14,328 bases of DNA, from contig JAITRI010000013.1 in assembly GCA_031288455.1 (NCBI GenBank), positions 1 to 14,328 on the forward strand, in the 5' to 3' direction. The position numbers and the translations under genes are program-made. Below, one piece after another: positions 1-7,763 of the stretch (its first letter is position 1; every line of letters begins with the position of its first letter). The notes under the pieces were generated by a model. The model was not told where the DNA came from. It worked only from the letters and a program-made list of their open reading frames with translations, and did not search any database. Source of the DNA: Puniceicoccales bacterium (GTDB lineage Bacteria; Verrucomicrobiota; Verrucomicrobiia; Opitutales; JAIRKQ01).

Positions 1-2
1 GC

Positions 3-98
3 GGCCAAGCGAATGCATCAAGCGAATGCAATTGCCCATTGATCTTCGGCGAAAAATTTGCAACTTCCGCCCATAACCTTACTTTAGCGATGAAATGA
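3..98 (+). CDS. C-terminal end of an unidentified gene (5' part outside window)
   Basis: The third forward frame is open from the window edge to a TGA at 96-98. That TGA overlaps the start of the following helicase in the four-base pattern ATGA (95-98), a common sign of translational coupling, and this is the main reason for calling it real. Only about 31 residues are visible, ending in GEKFATSAHNLTLAMK. I recognise no domain. Because the downstream gene is an AddA/RecB-type helicase, the partner nuclease-helicase subunit (AddB-like) is a natural guess, but nothing in the visible residues proves it. Confidence 0.5.
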   Translation, partial: GQANASSECNCPLIFGEKFATSAHNLTLAMK

Positions 99-2314
99 CG
101 CAATTGCCGGATCAGATGCAACGGGACAGATTCGCCAACGAAATCTGTGAGAACTTTTCGGTGATCGCTCCCGCCGGAGTTGGCAAAACTACTGCCATTT
201 CGGAGAGAATCGCAAACGCAATAGTTAGCATGTCCACCGGAGGTAACTCATCGGAGAGAAGGCTAATTGCCGTGACGTACACGGAAAAAGCGGCAAATGA
301 AATAAGGGATAGAGTTTTCCGAAAAATTTTCCAGAAAACGGAAAACGCTGCGCCGTTGCGCGAAGTTTGCATGCGGTTGGCGGAAACGGTATTCTTTGGG
401 ACAATCCATGCGTTTGCGTCAAATTTTTTGAAGTCAAACTGTGCGCTGATCGGCATTCGCGACGACTTCGAAATAGTGGATGACACGGATGCGCTCTGGG
501 AGGATTTCATTTTCAATTTTGGCAGTGCGCTGGATGTCATTCCGGTTGAAATTAGGCCAGATTTTTTGTGTGCCCATGACGTGGATAAACTGCTGGTGCG
601 TGTGAAAGATTACGGCGGCGATGCCGATGTTTCCTGTGAAATTCCGGCTGCGCCAGCCGTCGACATCTCCAGAATTCTGAACCATGGAGTGAAGAAAAAT
701 GAAACCAAAGCGGTGAAATTTCTGCAGCTTCTCGCCGAATGGGACAATTTTCGCAGAGGTGGAATTTTCTACAAAATGCCGGATTTTTTTGAAATTTGCG
801 GCGGGAAAAATTTTGTGGAATTTTGCAGCGGAGAGCTGAAAGATTTTCTGGAATGGAAAGACATTTCTGAGAAATTTTTCCTGCGCAAGATGGCGCACGC
901 CTACCGCGATTTCCGCCTGAGTATCGGGAAATTAAAATACGATGATTTAATAGCGCTATCCATCGAACTTCTGCGCAATGAAACCGTCATCGGCGAGATG
1001 GAAAAATCCCCCTATTCCGTCATCCTCGACGAGGCGCAGGACACCGACAGCCAACAATTCCGTCTGCTTCTTGGGGTGTCGCAGCGCGTGCTCCGCCATG
1101 GGATTTCGATCGACGTGTGCGCACACTTTCCGGAAGCGGGATATTTTTCGATGGTGGGGGATCCGCAGCAGTCCATCTACTGTGACCGTGCGGATGTTAA
1201 ATTTTACATGCGGCTGCATGAGCTGCTGGTAAATTCGGAAAATGCCAGCGAACTGACATTTTCCGTAACAATGCGCTGTCCCGTTAACATCGCGCTCTTC
1301 GCCAATGAAAAGTTCCACCGTACGCTGGCGGATATGAAATTCGTCCCGCTCGAACCAAAACCTGGCGCCGAGTGCGGGGAACTAAAAATCATAGAATTGG
1401 AGGCGGGCCGCGGCGGTGAAAGTGTCGCAAATGCCGTTGAGCAAATATGTGCGCTGTTTGCCGGAAAAACTCCGGAGGAATTCGGCGCCGAGAAGTGGTC
1501 CGACGTTGCAATTTTGGCACCGCGCAGGGAATGGTTGACCGACATTGCCGGCCGCTTTTCCGGCGATGAAACACTGCCACAGGCGCAGCTGCACTTTGGG
1601 AGAGATCAGGACAATGCCGCTTCCGCCGTTCGGTGGTTGGCGTCCTGCATGAAGTATATAAATAATCCGGCGGACAGGCGCGAGTTCGCCGGCATCCTGC
1701 GGGAAATTTTCGGCATGACAAGCGCCGACATCATCGAATACTTTAGGCGCGACAACTGCGCGGAATGTTCGGCGATCGACGGCAAATTCGCAGCTCTCAG
1801 GGGCGAGAGACATGCGCTGCCGCTGGCGAAATTTTTGCTAAAAATTCTCAGCGAGTTCGAGATTTTTCAGAGAATCGATGCGCTCAACATTTTCGCGGAA
1901 GATAATTTCAGTGAGCAGGTGAAGCGAACCGTTGAACTGTGCTATTTCGCGGAGACGAAAAGTATGAATCCGGTGGAAGCGGAAAATTTTTTGGCGAAGA
2001 AAATTAGCCGCTGCGACGAGTCGAAAAATGTGAACCGGGAAGCGGTGCAATTTCTAACGTTTCACAAGAGCAAAGGCCTGGAGTGGCCGGTTGTAATGCT
2101 ACCGTTCATGTACAGAGGGCGACAATTGACACGTTCCGAAGTGGCGAAGCATTCGGTGGCGGATTTGCGCGGCAACGAGTGCAGATTGCTGTACGTCGCG
2201 TGCACGCGCGCAAAGAATCGGCTCATAATCGTCGACGATTCGGAAATTTTCGGGCACAGCGGAAACCCAAATATCATTTCCTCTGGGGCGATTCTGCTGG
2301 ACGGAAATTTTTGA
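95..2314 (+). CDS. UvrD/RecB-family (AddA-like) superfamily 1A helicase lacking a nuclease domain
   Basis: This is an ATP-dependent 3'-5' DNA helicase of the UvrD/AddA/RecB group, 739 residues. All core motifs are visible: Walker A APAGVGKT (25-32), motif Ia around VTYTEKAANEIRDRV, GTIHAFA, Walker B DEAQD (312-316), motif III GDPQQSIY (from about 355), the arginine of motif IV in TMRCP (R394), motif V TFHKSKGLEW (655-664) and motif VI YVACTRAK (R705). The HKSKGLEWPVV form is typical of AddA/RecB rather than UvrD proper. The protein ends 34 residues after the motif VI arginine, so the C-terminal PD-(D/E)XK nuclease found in AddA and RecB (usually more than 1,000 residues) is absent. The start overlaps the stop of an upstream gene, suggesting coupling to a partner subunit. 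No good Shine-Dalgarno sequence precedes it. Likely role: double-strand break processing (inference). Confidence 0.9.
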   Translation: MTQLPDQMQRDRFANEICENFSVIAPAGVGKTTAISERIANAIVSMSTGGNSSERRLIAVTYTEKAANEIRDRVFRKIFQKTENAAPLREVCMRLAETVFFGTIHAFASNFLKSNCALIGIRDDFEIVDDTDALWEDFIFNFGSALDVIPVEIRPDFLCAHDVDKLLVRVKDYGGDADVSCEIPAAPAVDISRILNHGVKKNETKAVKFLQLLAEWDNFRRGGIFYKMPDFFEICGGKNFVEFCSGELKDFLEWKDISEKFFLRKMAHAYRDFRLSIGKLKYDDLIALSIELLRNETVIGEMEKSPYSVILDEAQDTDSQQFRLLLGVSQRVLRHGISIDVCAHFPEAGYFSMVGDPQQSIYCDRADVKFYMRLHELLVNSENASELTFSVTMRCPVNIALFANEKFHRTLADMKFVPLEPKPGAECGELKIIELEAGRGGESVANAVEQICALFAGKTPEEFGAEKWSDVAILAPRREWLTDIAGRFSGDETLPQAQLHFGRDQDNAASAVRWLASCMKYINNPADRREFAGILREIFGMTSADIIEYFRRDNCAECSAIDGKFAALRGERHALPLAKFLLKILSEFEIFQRIDALNIFAEDNFSEQVKRTVELCYFAETKSMNPVEAENFLAKKISRCDESKNVNREAVQFLTFHKSKGLEWPVVMLPFMYRGRQLTRSEVAKHSVADLRGNECRLLYVACTRAKNRLIIVDDSEIFGHSGNPNIISSGAILLDGNF

Positions 2315-2369
2315 AATTTTCCAGTCGCCGATGCGTGCGATGCGAATGAGTTTCCACAAAAAGATGTGA

Positions 2370-2399
2370 TTGACATTTGTGTGATTAAATTTTTACAGA
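2370..2399 (+). promoter_or_regulatory. possible promoter for the ppx/gppA-rluD pair
   Basis: The 113-base gap after the helicase contains a perfect -35 hexamer TTGACA at 2370-2375. At 17-18 bases spacing lies only a poor -10 match (TTACAG or TACAGA, 2393-2399). The position, about 30 bases before the start of the next gene, is sensible, but the -10 is weak, so this is a tentative call. Confidence 0.3.
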
Positions 2400-2427
2400 C
2401 GCCATTGGTGAACTTCAATTTTGCGAA

Positions 2428-3285
2428 ATGCACAACCGCGTAACAATCGTTGACATTGGCAGTGGCTCAATGAAGGCATCCGTATTCGAAAGGATCGGAG
2501 ATGAGGTGCAGATTATTTCGGGAATTTCGCGCGGCTTCAGATTGTGCACGAAAATTGGAGCGGACATCAGCGCCAGGAAAATAAAAGTCACCGTCGACTT
2601 CCTCACGAGAGTCGCAGAACTGTCGAAGGCAAATGAGTCGCAGACCATAGTCGCAATAGCCACACAGGCGGCAAGAAAAGCTTCCAATTTCCACGCCTTG
2701 CGGGATGAGGTGATGAAAAAAATTGGCATTGAAGTGGGCGTAATCAGCGGCGTAACCGAGGCGAAACTAATGGCGGAAAGCGTGAAAAAAAATATGCGAT
2801 TGAATAAATTCATCTCCCTCGATCTCGGCTGCGGAAGCGTCGAAGTTGCGGAATTTGACAGTGCGCTGCTTGGCACCTGGAGTCTTCCCATTAGCTCGCT
2901 GGACTTGAGTCAAATGAAATCCTTTGGAGCGGCCAAGTCAACGGTGCGCGACAGTCTGCGGTCGCTGAAATTTCACGGAGCCGACTCTTCGAAATTTCCG
3001 CTGATTGGAGGCGGTGGAACGCTGCGCGTCGCAAGATTGCTGATAAACGGTGATACGCACGATACGCTTCACTACGATAAAATTGTTGATTTGCTGGGCA
3101 CGCTCAGGGGAAAGACGCCAGAAGAATGCGTGGACTACGGCGTTCCGAAAATTCGCTGCGATATTTTTCCCTTTGGACTGCTCATAGTCCTCGGAGTAAT
3201 GGAACACGTCGGCGCAAAGATGATATCGCTTACGTCCGGGAACCTGCGCATGAGCCTGGCGCTCAGCCATTTCGGGCTGCTGTGA
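2428..3285 (+). CDS. Ppx/GppA-family phosphatase (exopolyphosphatase-like)
   Basis: A 285-residue protein of the ASKHA-fold Ppx/GppA family, whose members hydrolyse polyphosphate or the 5'-phosphate of pppGpp. Family landmarks appear in order: phosphate-1 loop VDIGSGSMK (8-16), AIATQAARKASN (76-87; usual form TSAxRxAxN), ISGVTEAKL (106-114; usual ISGxEEARL), phosphate-2 loop LDLGCGSVEV (131-140; usual DIGGGSTEL) and the adenosine-type motif IGGGGTLRVAR (193-203). The length fits the short family form without the extra C-terminal HD-like domains of E. coli Ppx. Several normally fixed residues differ: N to G in the first loop, one of the two adjacent acidic residues to T110, and GGGST to GCGSV. 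Catalysis may therefore be altered or lost. Its TGA overlaps the next ATG by one base, so it is almost certainly co-transcribed with the pseudouridine synthase. Whether the substrate is polyphosphate or pppGpp cannot be told from sequence. Confidence 0.85.
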   Translation: MHNRVTIVDIGSGSMKASVFERIGDEVQIISGISRGFRLCTKIGADISARKIKVTVDFLTRVAELSKANESQTIVAIATQAARKASNFHALRDEVMKKIGIEVGVISGVTEAKLMAESVKKNMRLNKFISLDLGCGSVEVAEFDSALLGTWSLPISSLDLSQMKSFGAAKSTVRDSLRSLKFHGADSSKFPLIGGGGTLRVARLLINGDTHDTLHYDKIVDLLGTLRGKTPEECVDYGVPKIRCDIFPFGLLIVLGVMEHVGAKMISLTSGNLRMSLALSHFGLL

Positions 3286-4220
3286 TGGTTGAAGATGAGC
3301 TGGAGATCGTCGTTCGGGAGGAGGACATCGGCAAGCGCGTCGATCAATTCCTGCGGGATCAATTGTCGGGCATCAGCCGCACGCGGATTAGGAGGTGCTG
3401 TGACGCTGGACTTGTGGTGTGCGGAGGGATTTCCGTTGCGGCGAAACACACGCTGCGTCCGGGGGAACTCATAAAATTTCGCTTGGATGGCGAAAGAAAT
3501 GGGACGCTTTCTCCCATAAAAATGCCGCTGCACATAGTATTTGAGGACGACGACATGATCGCTGTGAACAAACCGGCCGGCGTCGTGGTGCACCCGGGGA
3601 ACGGAACGACCGCTCCGACGCTGCTGGAGGGCATATTGTCCCACTGCGCCCTCAGCCGCATAGGAAGTCCTCTGCGCGGCGGCGTTGTGCACAGAATCGA
3701 CAAGTGGACGAGCGGACTGGTGCTCTTCGCCAAAACGGATGCTTTCCATTTGCAGCTGGTTAAAATGTTCTCTCTGCGCAGAATGAAAAAAACATACGAT
3801 GCGATCGCATGCGGCACATTCGAAAGAGATTTTGGGGAGATAAATGCCCCCATCGGCAGGAATAGAGTTTTTCGCACAAAAATGGCAGTTTCGCATGGCG
3901 GGAAGGAGGCCATCACTCGCTGGGTTGCGGTGGAAAGATTTGGGAATTTATTTGCGCATCTGCGCGTCAGCATTTTGACCGGGCGCACGCACCAAATCCG
4001 CGTGCACATGGCGAACATCGGACATCCCATTGCCGGCGATGTCACCTACGGATACAATTGGAATTATTCTCCGACGATCGCGCCAAAGAGAGTAATGCTG
4101 CACGCCTCATCGCTGGCATTTGAGCACCCATTTAGCAAAAGCGAAATCACTCTTGCGGCGCCATTGGCGGATGATTTCAGTGGGATGCTGAGGGCTCTTT
4201 CCGAAAATTTTCGGCGCTGA
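3285..4220 (+). CDS. RluA/RluD-family 23S rRNA (or tRNA) pseudouridine synthase
   Basis: This enzyme converts selected uridines in structured RNA to pseudouridine. The 311-residue protein has an N-terminal S4 RNA-binding domain (about 17-65, KRVDQFL...ISRTRIRRCCDAG) and then the synthase domain, with VNKPAGVVVHPG (about 94-105) and the catalytic motif HRIDKWTSGLVLFAK (136-150). D139 there is the presumed nucleophile (family form HRLDKDTSG). Towards the C-terminus is the conserved TGRTHQIRVHMANIGHPI. The start at 3285 was chosen because it gives the normal RluD N-terminus and overlaps the preceding stop as TGATG. A longer reading frame beginning at 3126 would only add residues lying antiparallel to nothing conserved and inside the previous gene. 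The architecture and length match RluD, which modifies helix 69 of 23S rRNA, but RluC-like specificity cannot be excluded. Confidence 0.92.
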   Translation: MVEDELEIVVREEDIGKRVDQFLRDQLSGISRTRIRRCCDAGLVVCGGISVAAKHTLRPGELIKFRLDGERNGTLSPIKMPLHIVFEDDDMIAVNKPAGVVVHPGNGTTAPTLLEGILSHCALSRIGSPLRGGVVHRIDKWTSGLVLFAKTDAFHLQLVKMFSLRRMKKTYDAIACGTFERDFGEINAPIGRNRVFRTKMAVSHGGKEAITRWVAVERFGNLFAHLRVSILTGRTHQIRVHMANIGHPIAGDVTYGYNWNYSPTIAPKRVMLHASSLAFEHPFSKSEITLAAPLADDFSGMLRALSENFRR

Positions 4221-4241
4221 AGACAGTATTTCATCGGCTGA

Positions 4242-4257
4242 AAATTTTGCAAAATTT
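4242..4257. repeat. 16-bp perfect A/T palindrome in the 4221-4405 gap
   Basis: AAATTTTGCAAAATTT is a perfect palindrome 22 bases after the pseudouridine synthase stop. A second perfect palindrome, CCGAAAATTTTCGG, covers 4201-4214 inside the last codons of that gene. The rest of the 185-base gap is A/T-rich without a convincing terminator or promoter; TTGACG at 4322-4327 has no good -10 partner. Such AnTn stretches are common throughout this window, so a regulatory meaning is uncertain. Confidence 0.4.
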
Positions 4258-4405
4258 ATTCGCAAAGGATGCCGAAGGTTACGCTTTTCAATCGTCTAAA
4301 CATGCGACTTTTGCGCGAAATTTGACGGTGATATCCGCTGCCATTGATTTTTTAATCTTTTACTTGCATTCGCAATTTTCGTTTTTAGCATACGCGCAAA
4401 TAGTC

Positions 4406-5482
4406 ATGAAATTGGTGAGAAATTTTTTGTTGATTTTCCTGTTGGGATGTGGATTAGCCGCCACCGGATGCTCTTCGATCATAAGAAATGATACTCCGCG
4501 GCACCTTCCGCAGAATAGTTCTGAAATTTACACGCTGGTGATGCACGTCGACAACAACGGCATATACATGATGCCCAATAGCTGTTCCGCGCGAATCATC
4601 GTGGACGATGAAATTCACGAGATGGAACACTGCAACGCTTGCGGTTTTGCGTACGATTACAAGCGCCCGCCGGATAAGTTCAACAGCACCTATTGCTACG
4701 AGATCGACTACAGGACTAAGGTCAACGGCAAAGTAAGGAATAAATTTGAACGTTCGATACCCTATAATCTCTTCATCACAAATAGATATGTCGTGGGATT
4801 TGAAACCAATCGCGGAGTGCCCGGCGCGACGGAAACTCTTCTCGGCCGCGGATTTGAAGCTGAAGATCGCATTGAAATCGGAGGTATTACCTGCAAAACC
4901 GCATTTGTTTCGCCCAATTCGCTGTCGTTTATCATCCCGCTCACGGGAAGGAGTGGCGATCATCGCGCCAGATTGGTGAGCAATGGCGGCGACATTGGAC
5001 TTGGCGATTTCCGCATAGATTCACTGCCGCTGAGCGTTAGCGCAGATTCCATTTCACTGGCAGTCGGCGAAAGGATGAATTTTTCCGTTAGCGTCGCTGT
5101 TGAAGCTCCGGAGGATGGAATCCAGATTTCCGTAACGACGAATATTCCAGATAGCATCATAATGGGCGACATTGTCATTCCCGCCGGTGCAAAATCCGCA
5201 TCCGCCGCGATCCATGGGGGTGCCGATGGTGCAGGGATGCTGTACATTTCGGCGGGTGGATTCGACGAGCTGAAAATTCCCATTGAGGTGGTTGCCTCCG
5301 GCGCTGAAGTTACCGTGGATCCTGCGAATGATGCTGTTTCCGGCGGCGATGTTGTTTCCGACAGCGTTGACTCTGACTATGAGAAGGAGAGCACAGCTGA
5401 GCAAAGCATTCCGGATGAAGAGGATGGAGATGTCGTGCCAGATGCAATCGACTGGGAGAATGAGAATGAATTTGAAAAATGA
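4406..5482 (+). CDS. secreted lipoprotein with IPT/TIG-like domain and acidic tail
   Basis: Predicted envelope lipoprotein of 358 residues. The N-terminus MKLVRNFLLIFLLGCGLAAT is a lipoprotein signal peptide (basic, hydrophobic, then lipobox ATGC with the acylated Cys at 22). This start was chosen over an in-frame start at 4247 because it puts the signal at the very N-terminus. Residues about 23-130 form an unidentified domain with several cysteines (for example EMEHCNACGF). Residues about 132-205 resemble an IPT/TIG immunoglobulin-like fold (PGATETLLGRGF, then RIEIGGITCKTAF and LSFIIPL). Residues about 206-300 look like a further beta-sandwich, and the last 60 are strongly acidic and low in complexity. 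From memory, Opitutae carry lipoproteins of this layout with unknown function. Its stop overlaps the glgB start as ATGA, so the two are translationally coupled. No enzyme motif is visible; a structural or surface-binding role is an inference. Confidence 0.82.
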   Translation: MKLVRNFLLIFLLGCGLAATGCSSIIRNDTPRHLPQNSSEIYTLVMHVDNNGIYMMPNSCSARIIVDDEIHEMEHCNACGFAYDYKRPPDKFNSTYCYEIDYRTKVNGKVRNKFERSIPYNLFITNRYVVGFETNRGVPGATETLLGRGFEAEDRIEIGGITCKTAFVSPNSLSFIIPLTGRSGDHRARLVSNGGDIGLGDFRIDSLPLSVSADSISLAVGERMNFSVSVAVEAPEDGIQISVTTNIPDSIIMGDIVIPAGAKSASAAIHGGADGAGMLYISAGGFDELKIPIEVVASGAEVTVDPANDAVSGGDVVSDSVDSDYEKESTAEQSIPDEEDGDVVPDAIDWENENEFEK

Positions 5483-7689
5483 TCATTTCCGGTGAGGAAT
5501 TAAAAGATTTCCTAGGCGCAAAGCATGCCAGTCCGCACGATCGATTGGGCATGCATCCAGTCTCCGGCAATGGGAAAATCACCGGTGTTGTTGTGCGCGC
5601 ATATTTGCGTGACGTGCACACCTGCGCCGTTGTTGACCTGACAACCGGGAAAAAATATGACATGTCCAAGCTGGATGAAAGCGGATTTTTCGAAAAATTT
5701 TTCAGAGGCCGCGGTGAAATCTTTCCCTATGAATTTTCCATAAAATCATTTGGTGGCGCAGTCGCGACCGTGCGAGATCCGTACTCATTTTTGCCGACCC
5801 TAAGCCAATTCGACTGCCACCTAATTGGCAAAGGGAAACATCGGCAGATTTCGAAAAAACTTGGCGCAAATTTTTGCGAAATGAACGGAGTCGCCGGAGT
5901 ATCATTCGCCGTGTGGGCACCGCACGCAAAGCGCGTGTCGGTGGTGGGAGATTTCAACGGTTGGGATGGACGATATCATCCGATGCGGATGCTTGGACCA
6001 TCAGGGATTTGGGAACTATTCATTCCCGGCGTGAGGAATTTGTCAAAATATAAATATGAGCTCACCAATGCCAACGGTGCTCTCCTGCTAAAGAGTGATC
6101 CCTGCGGAGGTTATTTTGAGGCGCCACCGCACAATGCGTCCATTATTTTCGACACATCCGGACATCGGTGGCGCGACGGGCAATGGATGGAAATGCGCGC
6201 AAAAACAAATTGGCACAGAAGCCGCATGGCGATATACGAGGTGCACTTGGATTCGTGGATGCGCGTTCCGGAGGAGAATGATCGCCCGCTGACATACTTG
6301 GAATTGGCAAAGAAATTGACCGCCTACGTGAAAAAAATGGGATTCACGCACGTGGAATTTATGCCGGTGACGGAGTATCCGTTCATTGGCTCGTGGGGAT
6401 ATCAGGTCACTGGATTTTTCGCTCCGACACACCGCTACGGCACTCCCACCGATTTCATGGAACTGGTCGATACTCTGCACGAAAGTGGCATCGGTGTCAT
6501 CATCGACTGGGTACCGGCGCACTTCCCGAGGGATACATTTGCGCTGTCTGAATTTGACGGTACCAGGCTCTACGAACACGAGGACAGGCGCCTCGGATGC
6601 CACGAGGAATGGGGAACTTTGGTGTTCAACTACGGGCGCCATGAGGTGCGGAATTTTCTCATCGGCAGCGTCATAAATTGGTTTGAAAAATTTCACGTCG
6701 ATGGAATTCGCGTCGATGCGGTGGCGTCGATGCTGTACCTGGACTTTTCCAGGAAAGATGGCGATTGGATACCGAATCGCTACGGCGGTAAGGAAAACAT
6801 AGAGGCGTTGGAGTTTCTGCGCGAAATGAACGACGTCATCCATGAGATGTTCCCGGGTGCGATTACCATAGCCGAGGAATCAACATCATTCAGCGGTGTG
6901 ACGCGCAGCACGGAGCACTGCGGCCTTGGATTTGATTTCAAGTGGAACATGGGATGGATGCACGACACACTGAACTATTTTTCGAAGGACCCGATCCATC
7001 GCAAACATCACCAGAATCAACTGACATTTGCCATGCTCTACCAGTACTCGGAAAATTTCATCAGCGCCATTTCGCACGATGAGGTCGTCTACGGCAAACG
7101 TTCCATGCTACACAAGATGCCGGGTGCGACAATTGCCGAAAAGGCGCGGCACCTGATGTCGCTCTATTCCTACATGTGGATGTGGCCGGGGAAAAAGACA
7201 CTGTTCATGGGGTGCGAATTTGGCCAGAGTGATGAATGGCAGCACCGCAAGAGTTTGGATTGGCATCTGCTGCAGTATCAGGACCACAGCTCCATACAAA
7301 AGCTCCTGTTGGATCTTAACGAAATCCATGGACGCTATGACTTTTTGGCAAAATTCGACGTTGATTGGCGCGGATTCGAGTGGATTTCCTGCGACGACGG
7401 TGACAATTCCGTGATTGCATTTCTGCGCAAAGATGACGTCGGCAATGCGATCGCCGTGGTGTGCAATTTTACTCCCATTGAGCGCGTCAACTACAGAATC
7501 GGAGTGCCGAAGGATGGCTTTTGGAAGGAAATCTTCAACGGCGACTGCGAGCGCTACGGCGGGATGAATCGCGGAAATTTTGGAGGGAAACACGCCGAAA
7601 ATATTCCATTCCACTGGCGCCCATATTCGCTGAATTTATATTTGCCGCCAGCGAGCGTTCTGTGTCTGACGCCAGCCGCCAGTGGATGA
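5479..7689 (+). CDS. glgB: 1,4-alpha-glucan (glycogen) branching enzyme
   Basis: GlgB cuts alpha-1,4-glucan chains and re-attaches them by alpha-1,6 linkages during glycogen synthesis in the cytoplasm. The 736-residue length is standard for the long form. The order is: N-terminal beta domain (about 1-130, with the family-typical SFLPTLSQFDCHLIGKGKH), CBM48 domain (about 140-230, VSVVGDFNGWD), GH13 barrel (about 250-630) and a C-terminal beta domain. Catalytic features are intact: DWVPAHF (D343), nucleophile D413 in DGIRVDAV, acid/base E466 in IAEEST and D534 in SHDEVVYGKRS, plus FMGCEFGQSDEWQH. The start overlaps the stop of the lipoprotein gene (ATGA, 5479-5482) and has no clear Shine-Dalgarno sequence, so translation is probably coupled. 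No other glycogen gene lies in the window. Confidence 0.97.
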   Translation: MIISGEELKDFLGAKHASPHDRLGMHPVSGNGKITGVVVRAYLRDVHTCAVVDLTTGKKYDMSKLDESGFFEKFFRGRGEIFPYEFSIKSFGGAVATVRDPYSFLPTLSQFDCHLIGKGKHRQISKKLGANFCEMNGVAGVSFAVWAPHAKRVSVVGDFNGWDGRYHPMRMLGPSGIWELFIPGVRNLSKYKYELTNANGALLLKSDPCGGYFEAPPHNASIIFDTSGHRWRDGQWMEMRAKTNWHRSRMAIYEVHLDSWMRVPEENDRPLTYLELAKKLTAYVKKMGFTHVEFMPVTEYPFIGSWGYQVTGFFAPTHRYGTPTDFMELVDTLHESGIGVIIDWVPAHFPRDTFALSEFDGTRLYEHEDRRLGCHEEWGTLVFNYGRHEVRNFLIGSVINWFEKFHVDGIRVDAVASMLYLDFSRKDGDWIPNRYGGKENIEALEFLREMNDVIHEMFPGAITIAEESTSFSGVTRSTEHCGLGFDFKWNMGWMHDTLNYFSKDPIHRKHHQNQLTFAMLYQYSENFISAISHDEVVYGKRSMLHKMPGATIAEKARHLMSLYSYMWMWPGKKTLFMGCEFGQSDEWQHRKSLDWHLLQYQDHSSIQKLLLDLNEIHGRYDFLAKFDVDWRGFEWISCDDGDNSVIAFLRKDDVGNAIAVVCNFTPIERVNYRIGVPKDGFWKEIFNGDCERYGGMNRGNFGGKHAENIPFHWRPYSLNLYLPPASVLCLTPAASG

Positions 7690-7763
7690 CATTTCCAGCC
7701 AAATGTTCCGCAAATTAACAATTTTCTTCAAAAATTTCCTCCGCGACCTATGCTGCCATTCCC

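Noticed and set aside
6..30. Direct repeat CAAGCGAATGCA (6-17 and 19-30)
   Set aside because: There are only two copies with a 13-base period, inside the likely tail of a coding sequence, and no further copies or structure. It may be chance.
3135..3896. 253-codon open frame on the minus strand
   Set aside because: It lies opposite the Ppx and pseudouridine synthase genes, both with clear family motifs. Its translation has no recognisable domain and the skewed composition of an antisense shadow.
6088..6843. 251-codon open frame on the minus strand inside glgB
   Set aside because: It is antisense to the conserved catalytic barrel of GlgB and has no domain of its own.
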